A stretch of DNA of 64,000 nucleotides from Misgurnus anguillicaudatus (GCF_027580225.2 NC_073341.2:11070001-11134000), one strand, 5' to 3'. Shown: positions 46,746 to 58,662, counted from the first letter of the stretch. Translations and numbers: made by a program. Notes: a model not told the origin generated them from the sequence alone.

Positions 46746-48659
46746 CAGGGTTTCCGCGGGGTTGTAAAAGGTAGTAAAAGGTAGTAAATTAAATTATGCC
46801 AAATTAAGGCCAGTAAAAAGAAGTAAAAAGTAGTAAACGTCATCTGACGAGGTAGTAAATTTTCGATTGCCTTTTGTAATGTTATGATGCCTGGAAATTA
46901 GTTAAAATCACCTGCATATCTGGGCAAATAATCAGATCAAAGCCTGGAGTGGAGCCAAATCACGTTCCTCTCTCCGCTGTAAGCGTTCTGTAATCACTAC
47001 GGACCGGATCCACTCCGGGTTTTCTGACTGTATCACGTTGAGGTAAAGCTTTTTCAGCTAGCATGGTCAAACTTATAATGCAGGAAGGCTCCGATGTTTT
47101 GAAGATCGATAAAGGTGTAAAAGACGATTGACTTGGCTTAGCGAAATAATGAAGATTGGCAAGCCTTTCAGTTCGTGGGATAAGAAAACCAAACAGGTAA
47201 TTGCGTGTCTTTGCACAGTATGACTAACGTAAGGGGTCCTGTATTTTGGAGGTAAATGATTTCTCACGTTACAGATGCTATGCTGATATAGCCAGTGGCT
47301 GGTACAACGGGTTTGTTTAACTCGTGGGTAAACTTCATGTGGATCCACAAGAACCAAGAGGCAGATGACATCCAAATCCTGTGAGAGCGATTGACGAGGA
47401 ATCATAAGAGGAGACTGCTTCCGAAATGCTCTCGCGGGACTTTGATGTCATCGACCTGTCGGTTCTTGCAGTTGCATTTGCGTGTGGTCACAAAAACGTA
47501 ACATTTGTACATATATTTAAGCACAGCAGTTTAAAAACAGGTGATTTTAAGACATTCAAACACAAACAACAGTGCGTCCGCTGTTTCTGTGTCAGAGAAG
47601 CACGCAAGCCGCGCATTCGATTCTCATTGAGCATGTGTTGTACGTATTTTTGCCGCTTTATTGGCCTTAAATAACATATATGCGTCAAAAATCCCGTCTT
47701 TGCAAATATCCTTATATAAACACGACCATTTAGGTCTTAGGAGAAAGTAAACAGCAGAAACATTGCGCACAAACTAGCACATCAGCGCTGCCTCTATTGT
47801 AACATAATAATTTGTTGATAAAGTACAGTCATTAAATTAACAACTGTCACTATGGTTACAGACATCCTGTGCGAATTCTACACGAGTTTGACTCGAGTTA
47901 CTCGTTCAGGGTTTTTATTCATACATAACGTTACTGTATTAGAGCTGTGACTGTAAACTGTTGTGTGAACAGAACAGACCCTGGATTATTTGTTTATGTG
48001 TACTGAATAATATGATATGAAAAAGTTGTATTTGTTCACATTAGTAAATGCATTATATAACATAAACAAACAATGAAAAATATAGAGTGTATATAAGCAT
48101 TAATTAATTCTTGTTTATGTCATTACAGTAATTGACGGTGGTTCATGGTGCATTCACTAATGTTAACAGTTTCAACTTTGATTAAAAAATTATTAGTAAA
48201 TGCTAAAATAAATACATTTACAATTAATAAATAATTAATAAAAGATTCATTAAAGGTGGTGATATTCATGTTTTCTTTTTATACAGTATAGTGAGTTATT
48301 TAGCTGGTTTGCCTTAATCTGAAATGCCCTGCAAACTACAGCTACCTATATGCCACATGAGACTTCAATATGGAATTTATGGCAAAAAAATCTCCCCTTA
48401 AAATGCTATTGGTCTCGCCTACATAAAGTGTTAGGTAAAGGAATATGACTTGGCCTGAAAAATATTTCAGTCAGAAGAATTTTTTCACTTTAATTCTTTT
48501 TTGTATGTTATATATGTCAAAATCTGTGTAAATAATAGAAAGGTCGCTGATTAACACTTGCAATTCAGTGTCGTGATGGTTTTAAAAAATATTCTGAAGG
48601 TAGTAAAAAAGGTAGTAAAAAGTAGTAAATTTAACTTAAGGATTTCTGTATAAACCCTG
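46746..48659. mobile_element. hAT-like element with GTAGTAAA subterminal repeats
   Basis: CAGGGTTTCCGCGGGG at the left and CAGGGTTTATACAGAAAT (reverse complement) at the right. Both subterminal regions repeat AAAGGTAGTAAA. The flanks share ACTTG, a 5-bp duplication. No transposase frame; an interior block (47460-47770) resembles the inside of the 36094 hAT. Confidence 0.75.
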
Positions 48660-48671
48660 ACTTGACAACCC

Positions 48672-49190
48672 AAAGGGTGCCATCACTCATTTGACCATCC
48701 CAGGGAGTCTCAATGGTGCCTCAGGGAAGTAGCAACATCAAGTCCAGTTGTCCGGAGTTGCTGGGTAATTGCGGTAAATAGTTTGCCACTGTTTGCCACT
48801 GAACCTGCATTAACGACGACAGTGGGGCCTCTGGCCTTAGTCAAACAGGTTGGCACATATAGTCGGGTCCAGGTGAGATTTTGCCGTTTTCTTGTGATCT
48901 GGTGTTGTTGTGTATTGCGGTAGATAGTATGCCATACAGAACCGTTTGCCACTGAACCTGCATTAACGACGACAGTGGGGCTTCGGGCCTTAGTCAAACG
49001 GGTTGGCGTGTATGGTCGGGTTGTGGTGAGCTTGTGGTGTTAGAGATTAAGGTAAGGTCATGTCAAGGGTTTTCACTGAATTACGAGAAAGGAGCAACTT
49101 CAGGAGAAGGAAGGACTGAGGAGTAGCATGGCAGAGGGTGCAATCACTTAATTGACCATCCCACAGATTCTCATTGGTGCCTCAAGTATG
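48672..49190. repeat. Duplicated segments
   Basis: Two interleaved duplications: GAACCTGCATTAACGACGAC plus a following GGCCTTAGTCAAAC block at about 48800 and 48955, and a TTGACCATCCCA...TGGTGCCTCA block at about 48690 and 49160. The minus-strand frame over the first repeat (PTVVVNAGSVAN twice) is a consequence of the duplication. Origin unknown. Confidence 0.6.
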
Positions 49191-49955
49191 CATTAAGGGA
49201 TATCAATATTAACTCCTATACAACAAATCTGTTGTGCTTATCGTAACAACAAGCTATCTCATTATTCTGTTCACCGTCAGTTTTAGTCCGGAGATATTCT
49301 ACTCCAAAAGTACACAGATACTTTTTTTTGAGTTTCTAGGCATGGTTTGATTTTTATTAATCTTTTTTTACAACTTGTGTGCTTTAGCTGGGCAAGTCGA
49401 TGCAACCTGCCCCGCTAATAGAGTCCAACTGTCAAGTCAGGATATTCTTTAAATAATAAATAATGTAACCAAACGCTGTCATATAGCCCCAGAACATTTG
49501 GAATATACATTATTTTTACCAAAGGACCACTATGTGATAATTTTGTATCTTTTTACAAGTGCTGCTCGCCATACACTGCAATTATGTGCACAAGCACATG
49601 CAGGACTTTTTTTTTTATTTCATGTTGTGGTCTGGAAAAGAAAGAAATATATACAGCATTAAAGCAACACAAAAGGGTGAGTAAATAAAGATTTAGTTTT
49701 CATTTTCGGTAAATTATCCCTTGAATTAAGAAATTACTTTGAACCCATACCTGTGTTTTTGATATCATTAAACTGCATTACTTTGTGTGTGTGTGTGTAT
49801 ATAGTGTAAATATATACTTGTACATATTAATCTCACCTGATCAAGGATTGGAGCCAACAGGGTTAGTCACGTTTGTGACATGTGCAAATAACTTGTTTTC
49901 CTTTGGCTCCAAATCCTCAGTTGTTTTCTCTTTTAGAGATATGCAGTAATAAACC
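49191..49955. other. Intergenic stretch with a MITE remnant
   Basis: No gene recognised. 49672-49730 is a diverged partial copy of the TTAA MITE seen at 15181-15498 (GGGTGAGTAAAT, TTTTCATTTT, TTATCCCTT). Confidence 0.4.
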
Positions 49956-50639
49956 CTTAAGAGTTCCTAGGGACATTTTGTGCCATTTTGATTTTTAAAC
50001 CATCTTGACTGTGATGATTGAATATTGCCCAAACTTGCCAAAGGTTAATCATTTTTGATACATTTTAGAATATTGGTTTCAGTTTTTTAAATTAGCTTAA
50101 AATGGCTAAGCTACGCAAAAACCGACTAATGTGTTCCTTCGGACAAAAACTGCCCCATTGAAAACCATTATAACTACCATTTTTGACCCCCCATTTATCT
50201 TAACATAAACTAATACATACCTTTATGTCAATATATCATTTTAAACTACTGGCCTTGAAGTTTTAATTTTTATACTTGTCCACCAGGTGGCGCTACTTTT
50301 TACCATTTCATGCATTCATCAAAATGTCACAATTTTTGCTGTTTTCTGCGGACCGCATAGCTCCTGAAAAGATAAACCTTTAATGTTGAAAATTGGTGTG
50401 TGTGTGTAAAAAAAGTGTGTCTGAGTGGTAAGGGGGTGGGGTGATGTCGGGGTGGGGTCGGTGATGAGTGGGGCAGGGAGGCATATTCAACATATCCAAA
50501 TTCTTCTCTCTTTGAAGGCCACATTCTGCGTTATAAACGAATTCAGTAATAAAACCGATGATAGGCCATAACCAAAACAAAATCAATCTTCATTTTGGTT
50601 CTCGCTCATGTTGTTTATGCAAATACACTGCTATAAGTA

Positions 50640-51260
50640 TGAACAGTATAGCAGAAGTAGTGAAAATGGCAAGGCAATACAGCACACATAAGGCTCCCGA
50701 AATAATCATGCACTTCAAGAGCGAGGATGGCTCCTCATCTTCCTCCGAGGATTCTGAGGTCGACACGGAGGCCTCAGAGGTAGAAGTAGACCAGCTGGAG
50801 TCTAATTCATTAGAGAGATCTTCAGAAGACTTGTCAGAAGGTGAGAGTGGAGAGGAGATGGATGAAGTGGCGGCAGGATGGACGTCAAAAATTGAAAAAT
50901 CTTCTGGTCTCCCACAAACATGGAGACGCTCCGCTACTTTCCAGCAGCCAGAGATTTGATCCCAGGGCTCACACACTATGCCACTGCCCGAATCAGCCCT
51001 GACTTCAAGCTTTTCATTGATGCTGATGCATGAAATCCTACAGCATATTGGGGCCATGACAAACCTACATGGGAGACAGTCACAGACTGGAGAGATCTTG
51101 AGACAGAGAAACTGCAGGCTTATGTGGGGCTGCTCATTCTGACCGATGTTTACAGATAAAAAATTTATTAGCTCTCAGTCTCTGGAGTGAGAAATCAGGA
51201 CAGGTCACTATTTGGGCTACGATGTCCCACAAAAGTTTTTACGACATCAGCTGAACACTG
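50640..51260 (+). pseudogene. piggyBac transposase, N-terminal part, frameshifted
   Basis: An acidic serine-rich leader (SSSSSEDSEVDTEASEVEVD, as in PGBD-type proteins) runs to ATFQQPEI and a stop. It then continues in other frames as EILQHIGAMTNLHGRQS and VTDWRDLETEKLQAYVGLLI. These segments are the conserved N-terminal block of the piggyBac family. The DDD catalytic core is missing. At least two frame changes and several stops: not functional. Confidence 0.8.
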
Positions 51261-51283
51261 TGGTTCGATTAACGTTAACATAT

Positions 51284-52183
51284 TGGCATTTAAAGGGTTA
51301 AAATTTCCACAAATTTAATTAATATTTGACATGTATGTTTCAGGAAGAAGTAGTGTTAAAAGATTTAATAGTTTAAAGTGGAAAAAAATATTGATGTATG
51401 ATATTTTTAGAGCAGGTTTTGGGAAGGTGTCATTTTGGTGTCATTTTGGTCTTAGGATCACAAGTGTGAGTTTTGTATAAAATCTGACCCTGTTCAAAAA
51501 ATAACAATGCATCAAAATCAATGTTGCTACCAATCTTTGACCCATCCCAGGGTATAATAATAATTATAATCAAATGGTAGTTCAAATGTTTTTTTGTGGG
51601 AAAATTTTTAGTTTTTTGTTTTTTCTGTTAAAAAAACATGGACTAATGTAAACAAACAGGCATATAAAGGGTTAAAATTTCCACAAATTATATTAATATT
51701 TGATATGTATGTTTCAGGCAGAAGTAGTTCTAAAAGACTGCATCGTTTAAAATGAAAAAAAAATTCACGTATGATATTTTTAGAGCAGTTTTTGGGAAGG
51801 TGTCATTTTGTGGCCTTAGGAACACTTAAGGAAGTTTTTTATAAAATCTGACCCTGTTCAAAAAATAACAATGCATGAAAATCAATGTTGCTTCCAATCT
51901 TTGACCCATCTCAGGGTATAATAATAATAATAATCACATGGTGGTTCAAATGTGTTTTTTGGAAAATATTTAGTTTTTTTGTTTTTTCTGTTAAAAAAAC
52001 ATGGGCTAATGTAAACAAACAGGCATATAAAGGGTTAAAATTTTCACAAATTATATTAATATTTGATATGTATGTTTCAGGCAGAAGTAGTTCTAAAAGA
52101 TAGCATCGTTTAAAATGAAAGAAAATATTGACGTATGATATTTTTAGAGCAGTTTTGCGAAGGTGTCATTTTGTGGCCTTAAG
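51284..52183 (+). repeat. Tandem repeat of about 365-374 bp, 2.4 copies
   Basis: Copies start near 51284, 51658 and 52021, each with AAAGGGTTAAAATTT, ATGTATGTTTCAGG, GATATTTTTAGAGCAG and GTGTCATTTTG. The third is cut after GTGGCCTTAAG. They form the right subterminal region of the piggyBac-like element. Confidence 0.85.
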
Positions 52184-55100
52184 TTCCCCCAAGACAATAC
52201 AGTTGATGTTGTTCCTTCCAACTGGCTTGAAACAACAAATGAGGTATTTTTTATAGAAAATTTGGTGATATTTATTGATGTCTGATTACTTGATCAATTC
52301 ATCTCTGATTGCAAATGTGAATATAGTGTTGTGTGAATAATCTTCACTAAATCAACATTGTAAGCTAATGCCTGTTGACATGAAAATCTTTTTTTAACAG
52401 GGTATATATTGCTATTGGCCTCGAAAAAACTTTACAGCCAAAGTTAAGCGCAGAGACGTTCCAGATCCTGCCATGTGGTCAAAACACTTGGCATCTGTTC
52501 TGGTTTATGCAGGTATTTATGATTTGATTTTTTTACATTATCATGTTTAATACTGGAGATGCACCGATCGACCTTCCAGAGACCGAAATTGGCAGACACA
52601 GTTCTCACGACATTCCAATTTTGAGCTCTTGACTCATTATCCAACAGCTGCATTAAGTTCATTCGGTACCAGTAAATGTGATCTGTTTTACATAAAGACG
52701 TAACCCGAACTCCTGTACAGTCTGCCCATCCCTATATTGGTTCTTGGCCCACATCCGCAAAGGACACGTTGATATTTTTCCACCAGTTCACTTGCTCGTG
52801 TGCAGGACTCTGCTGGGGATTCGTTTCCAGAACAACAACATAACTCGCTGCTGAACTACTATAGTACAATGTGTAGTGTTGGGAGAAACTAACTAGCTTG
52901 TCACGACTGTTTCCTGAAAATATAGTAACTGTGCTGCACATCTGTTGTTTGAACCATGTTGATTCAACAATATAGTTGATGATGTCCAGACAAGTAGGAG
53001 GTGGAGTAGCCTACTAATTAATCTGTTCAGATTATGCTTCTAACCAGCTGACCAACTGATATTTGGACATCTAACATAATGTCAGTAAGCTTGACTAAGT
53101 TTGAGAGCACTTTATTTTGAGATCTTTTCAAATGAAAGAAGACCATCATAAAAAATATTTTCATGACAGAGAAGTGTAGTTCTACCAGAAAGACTCGAAG
53201 ATAGGTTAAGAATTGATATGAGTTTATTTAACAGTAGTTAGCAACCAAGGTTGGAATGTAACACAGTATATTTCTTTGGCGTAGGCCCCGACCATAGTTC
53301 AAATCCGGGGGTCACGGATTCTTGCGGTTCCTGTCTGAAGATGAAGACAGGCCAGAATCTAATCCCCCTCAAGTATGGACGGAACCGACCTGGTGATGGT
53401 GGTAGGGAGGGTGGGTTGTAAATGCTGGCATCAGTATCTGCGAACGCAAAGACAGATGAGTACAAGCCTTATATACTCTCAGGGTGATTGATTGCGCCTT
53501 GTGAAATGAATGACGTAACATTCGAGTTTCCTGGTAGAACCTCTGCTACGCTACGCTAAGCTAACATTTCTACCAGAAAGACTCGAAGATAGGTTAAGAA
53601 TTGATATGCGTTTATTTAACAGTAGTTAGCAACCAAGGTTGGAATGTAACACAGTATATTTCTTTGGCGTAGGCCCCGACCATAGTTCAAATCCGGGGGT
53701 CACGGATTCTTGCGGTTCCTGTCTGAAGATGAAGACAGGCCAGAATCTAATCCCCAAAAATTGATCACGATGATCGGTACCCACCAGTGTTTCTTTGAGG
53801 CTCCTGAAACAGATAAGAGAAATTGTTATCTACTGACATTGACGTATGCCGTAAGAGGCCATGGGATTGCTGCTTAGGCCATAGAAGGCAGCAATATGCC
53901 AGAGAGAGATAGGCTGGAGAGATAGGCTGAAAGATAGGCCGCGTAGGCCGTAGAAGGCAACAATATGCCTAGTGGGAAAAGGCCGCATAGGCTTTAGAAG
54001 GCAACGATATGCCAGACAGAGATAGGCCGCGTAGGCCATAGAAAGCAACGATATGCCTAGTGAGAAAAAGCCGCTTGGGCCTTTGGAAGGCAACGATATG
54101 CCAGAGAAATAGGCCGCGTAGGCCATAGGAGGCAACGATATGCCAGATAGAGATAGGCTGGAGAAGTAGGCCGCGTAGGCCGTAGAAGGCAACAATATGC
54201 CTAGTGGGAAAAAGCCGCGTAGGCTTTAGAAGGCAACGATATGCCAGACAGAGATAGGCCGCGTAGGCCATAGAAAGCAACGATATGCCTAGTGAGAAAA
54301 TGCCGCTTTGGCCTTTGGAAGGCAACGATATGCCAGAGAAATAGGCCGCGTAGGCCATAGGAGGCAACGATATGCCAGATAGAGATAGGCCGCGTAGGCC
54401 ATAGAAGGCAACGATATGCCAGATAGAGATAGGCCGCGTAGGCCATAGAAGGCAACGATATGCCGAGTGAGAAAGGCCGCATGGCCATAGAAGGCAACGA
54501 TATGCCGTGTTGAGAGAGGCTGTGTAGGCCATGAAGGGCAAAGATATGCCAGGGTTAGATAGGCCGCATAGGCCGTAGAAGGCAACGATATGCCCAGTAG
54601 GAAAAGCCAACAGGTTAGCTTGCAATAAGATTCACCACCACCAGTATTGATAAAAGGTACATACCATAAACATGTCCATAAATGTCGAACGTAATATCAG
54701 CAGTAGAGGATATCCGTAGAAGGCTGCCACGTTAGGCTTGATAGCAGAGAGGCCGCGTAGGCCGCAGAAGGCAACGTTATGCCAGAGTGAGAAATGATAT
54801 AAACGGCAAAGGCCATGATTTAGCATGGTCAAATACACCACCACCACCAGTAGTTTGCTTAAACATACCTTGATTACTGCTTGCCGATATTGAATTGACC
54901 GTCATTGTGGTTTCCTGCACACAATGAAATAAGGAGCTCGGCTCCTGATGAAGAGACACAATTGGTGTATGCATGCTTTAATATTGTCATTATAAAAGTA
55001 GGGAGAAGATTATATGGTTACAAACAAATCTGACTGATGCTAAAGATTGCACGGTGTCACTGTCGTGTCTTGGGTTTCCCCAGTCTTGTACTCTTTATTT

Positions 55101-58100
55101 GAAGTTCTGTAATTCATCCATGTCTGTAGTTCTTGTAGTTCGTTGGTCCTTGTTCTAGATTGTTTCCCCAGGTGTGTCTTGATATCTTGTTTACCCACAT
55201 GAATATATAGTCCTTGTGTTTCAGTTGTCCTTTGTCGAGTGTAGTTTGCCGTCATCACTTTTTAGTCTGTATTCTGGTCTTCATTCTGGTTCTGCTTTGT
55301 GCACTTTTGGGTTTAAGAAATAACCCATTGCCTTTTCTTGCTTGCTTCGCCATGACACAGGTGATTATATACAATTCTCTGTTTACGATGTAAATTAAGA
55401 CCCCCCAAAAACTGAGGCGCGGTACCAGTAGGGTTGTGCAGTTGATAGATGGATGTACTCCGAACGTAATAGCCTTCTAGATGAAAGTTTACAGCTTAAA
55501 TTTTGACTAACCATAATAGCATGATTAAACGTAACGGTTTTGTGCAAATAGTCTTACATGATGTGCACTTAAGAGTTCTGAATTATTTGTTGAAAGATCC
55601 TCCACCACGCTGGCAATCCAGAAATGATCGAAGCCGCACCATACACGACTGCGGACGTGAAACGTGACAACCTGCGTGCACGCGGCAAGTGTGCACGGCC
55701 CAGTGCTAACGAAAGCTAAAGTCTTGTACAGTACATGTAGCAATTATGCATGTTCAAATCCTTGCAGCCGTATGCAATTAGAGTTCCTGGAAGTCGATAA
55801 AGAGCCCTCGTGTAGCAGCCGCGCTGTTATAATGTTTTAAATCCTAGCAGCCGGTGTAATGTGGTTATATGGAAAGTTGATGCATGTTTCGCTATTTTCT
55901 TGAGGATGCAGAGCAAGTAGATTGTACACTTCTAATTCCAGACAAAGTTCCTTATGAAGTTATCATTTAGAATCATAACTGCATGATTTTTTGCTTTCCC
56001 AGACGAAAGATTTCCATCGTGAAACAATCATCAGATTTCTATGATCGTGGCTCTTTGTCGGTGATACAGTGTCGTACGGTGGGAGAAGTTCAAAGATGGA
56101 CGTTTTCCTGGTCTTTTGTCCAAGATAGCCTACTATAGTTTTCTGACAGTATCAGAAATTCAGCATGATCACCGCACAATGCGTTTGCTGCTATAATCTT
56201 GTCAGAGTGAAAAAATCCTGTGGTATATTCCAGGCTTTAAACAAAACATTGAATTAAATTAGAAACAAGTTATTTCAGATGCATTCCATTTCTCCAGTCA
56301 TGTTGGAATTCATTAAAACAGCATATGACGATTAGAATTAAATAGTTGAAACACATAAGATAATCGAACACCACTATATTCGAACATAACACCACTCGAA
56401 GAAATATTTAGACATTATTTCCATTGGGTTCCATGCTAAAACAAGAAGGAATTGTGTTTGTATTCTGTATAGCTGGTGGCACCACCATTTTTGTTGCCAA
56501 CGTTCAACAGCACTTTAAATAGGAATTACGTGATGTGATTTAAAGCTAGCAGTCACATTACATCTTCAAACCAGTATCCAGACATCCGCTGTAGCCTACC
56601 CATACGCATATTCTGTATGCCTGCGTCGCCAATTAAAGCACAATGCACTTAATGGTATAAACTGATGCATCCAGTAGTATTCTTGAAGAGGCAAGGCGCG
56701 CGTTTTTCAACTTTAAGTGAGGTCTACTGCATACAAACAAACTCGACATGAGGGTTTACAGGCTCAACTTTGTTGAGACATCCACATAATGCACACCGAT
56801 CAAAACAACGGCAAGCCCTCAGGAATAACACCAAAGCACGTAATTGTATTAAAGACACCACACAACATCGCTCCGTCTCCATATTGCGCTGTAAGACATA
56901 GTCATTGCTATCTTTCGGTTGTAAAAGCATGTACTGTGCACTATCAGCCAATCCAGCATAATGAATAAGAGAGCTTACCTTAGGAGAAGATAATCCAAAT
57001 ACATAGAGCTCGGATAAGAAGTTGACTGAGATCTGGAATAAAGTCTCATTTGAAAAGTACAGTTAAAAGTTGATGCATTCTCGTACTTTATACATGTGCA
57101 TAACTGAAGATCTTAAAGCACAAAGCTTTAGATGGAAACATTTATGCTGAACCCCGTGCTCAAAATTGACAATATGCATTACTGTTGCCATTCGACCACA
57201 CACACACTTACGATTTGCTCAGCAACAAAATGTGTGCTTGAAAACTTTACGCTGTATGACCAGGATTTATTCTCCAATGATATATTAATGGTGTATCCTA
57301 CCATAAAATTTAAAGTTCGTAAAATAGCGTATCCCCGTATCCTTAAAGTCTGTAATTAGGGTCAGGTGAGTGAAGATCTAACGTGAATATTTGCATTTGA
57401 TATGAACAGTTTGCATGAATACTGTTAGGCATTAAGCAACTTGCATTGTAGTACCGTAGCAGGAATAGGACGTTGCAAGACCTGTTACATGAATAAATAG
57501 TACCTTATATTATTGATGTTTTAGGGAAACACTGAAAGGGACAGTTCAGATGAAGCTCGTATACTTTGCGCATTCCTTATTCCATGAAACACGCGAACAT
57601 TAGACCGCGTCATTAGCCTGTTTGCAGCATGTCATGCATTGCATACACGCGGAATTTAATGTGTGAAATTTCGCGAGCAATAGTCTCTTCATCCAAGTCG
57701 ATTCCATGTCTTTGCTTCACAAAACATTCGCGTACAGTTTAAAACCAATAATAAGCGGAGCATTTGGTATTGTAGATGAAAGACAAAGATCCTGTGATGA
57801 GGGAGAAAACAAACTTCAGCATTCCCTCCAAAGCCGGCACGGCGACTCCCAGCGTGCAGGTGCAGCGCTTCGCCAATCAATAATGATTAGTGACATCTGC
57901 TGCGGGCGTTCAGAGTGTGCGACAGTCAATTAATATTATGGTTACACTTTACAGATCATCCAAATGTTCTTGCACTGTTCATAAAAGAAACGGCCGGTGG
58001 TATCCTTCCCTGTGTACTGCAGGGTGACACACTTTTAAGGAAGCTTGAAAACTTCCCTTTTTAAGTCTTTAACCTTCTGTGAGAGCTCCTCGCGATGGTG

Positions 58101-58662
58101 CAGGTGAAACGAAACGAGATGAGAAAATCCCAGGAAAACAGTTCGAATGCCCGATAAAATCACTCATCATTTGAATCGGCGTGTTTACAGGTAACAACGC
58201 TTTAGTGTACATATGCACTGAACATCGAGCTTGTAAATGCTGGCATCAGTATCTGCGAACGCAAAGACAGATGAGTACAAGCCTTATATACTCTCAGGGT
58301 GATTGATTGCGCCTTGTGAAATGAATGACGTAACATTCGAGTTTCCTGGTAGAACCTCTGCTACGCTACGCTAAGCTAACATTTCTTAGAAAGAAAATTG
58401 GAATTGGCAAAAAAATCAGTATCGGCAGGCCACACCTACAGAAAAAAAAACGGAATCTGCCAAGATAATTGCAATCGGTGCATCTTTATTTAATAGTCAT
58501 TCTGGTCAAAACAAGCTGCCATGTTCTTTACAGAAAACTATGAGGAAGCCAGACTCAAGTCAAACCAGGCAACCGTTACTTCAAACCTGGAGAGTGATAA
58601 AGAACCTTCCCGAAGACCAGTACGGCGGCCAGCCAGATACAGAAGACCACTGGAGGATAGTG
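52184..58662 (+). CDS. DUF4806-type protein fragment, three exons
   Basis: Exons 52184-52243, 52401-52512 and 58534-58662 join in phase (0, then 1) through NNN|GT...AG sites. They encode FPQDNTVDVVPSNWLETTNE, then GIYCYWPRKNFTAKVKRRDV up to LVYA, then ENYEEARLKSNQATVTSNLE and a basic RRPVRRPARYRRP tail. This order (VDVVPSNW, CYWP, NYEEAR...SNLESD) is the N-terminal module I associate with fish DUF4806-containing proteins; the DUF4806 domain itself was not found downstream. The second intron carries the 5.9-kb hAT. The first exon directly abuts the end of the piggyBac-like element, leaving a poor acceptor (GGCCTTAAG), so the 5' end may be damaged. Either a host gene fragment or the accessory ORF of a large transposon. 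Confidence 0.6.
53180..53566 (-). repeat. LTR-like unit, intact copy
   Basis: On the minus strand it starts TGTTAGCTTAGC, has a TATA box (GAGTATATAAGG) and later an AATAAA (TTAAATAAACTC), and ends CTTTCTGGTAGAA. The order of promoter and polyadenylation motifs is that of an LTR. A second copy follows directly. Confidence 0.6.
53855..54625. repeat. Minisatellite, 44-bp unit
   Basis: About 17 copies of a unit built on GGCCGCGTAGGCCATAGAAG and GCAACGATATGCC, with variant linkers (AGATAGAGATA, TAGTGAGAAAA). A stray further copy lies at 54745-54795. Because 44 is not a multiple of 3 and stops are rare on the minus strand, all three minus frames stay open for long distances; these are not genes. 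Confidence 0.92.
55055..55357 (+). mobile_element. Putative solo LTR
   Basis: 303 bp starting TGTCACTGTCGTGTCTTGG and ending CTTCGCCATGACA, i.e. with TGTCA...TGACA ends, and an internal TATATAG (about 55205). The flanks do not give a convincing duplication. No internal retroviral or retrotransposon coding sequence nearby. Confidence 0.4.
55358..58228. other. Non-coding interior of the hAT, nothing recognised
   Basis: Moderately AT-rich, no long frame, no terminal repeats, no RNA gene that I can support. Confidence 0.45.

Larger units (their letters stand above)
49957..52183 (+). mobile_element. Decayed piggyBac-like element
   Basis: It begins at a TTAA (49957-49960) with TTAAGAGTTCCTAGGGAC. 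The inverted counterpart CCTTAGGAACACTTAA is visible at about 51820, and the last copy of the 3' repeat stops at GGCCTTAAG just before 52184. Between them lie a broken transposase and tandem subterminal repeats. Confidence 0.7.
53568..58381 (-). repeat. Second LTR-like unit, split by 4.47 kb
   Basis: 58229-58381 equals the first part of the intact unit (with TATA box) and 53568-53757 equals its last part. The 48 bp between them in the intact copy are replaced by 53758-58228. No terminal repeats bound this 4.47-kb insert. If the TATA box works, minus-strand transcription would run through the minisatellite. Confidence 0.6.
52554..58488. mobile_element. Large hAT element, 5.9 kb, TSD TTTAATAC/TTTAATAG
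   Basis: TGGAGATGCACCGATC at the left and TAAAGATGCACCGATTG (reverse complement) at the right. The flanking octamers differ at one position (52546-52553, 58489-58496). It lies wholly inside an intron of the DUF4806-like gene. The interior has no transposase but carries LTR-like repeats, a minisatellite and a possible solo LTR. Confidence 0.85.

Noticed and set aside
53281..53320. GTTCAAATCC resembling a tRNA B box
   Set aside because: No A box or cloverleaf at the proper distance; it is part of the LTR-like unit.
53855..54625. Regular repeats that could be mistaken for a CRISPR array
   Set aside because: The 44-bp units are tandem with variant linkers and no unique spacers, no cas-like genes are present, and the context is a fish genome.
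53830..54625. Four minus-strand frames of 98-218 codons
   Set aside because: They are overlapping readings of the same minisatellite in all three registers, with no independent coding evidence.
53758..58228. Interpretation of the intact LTR-like unit as a spliced retrocopy of the split one
   Set aside because: The 48-bp middle segment of the intact copy was not found in the 4.47-kb insert, and the junction lacks GT/AG.
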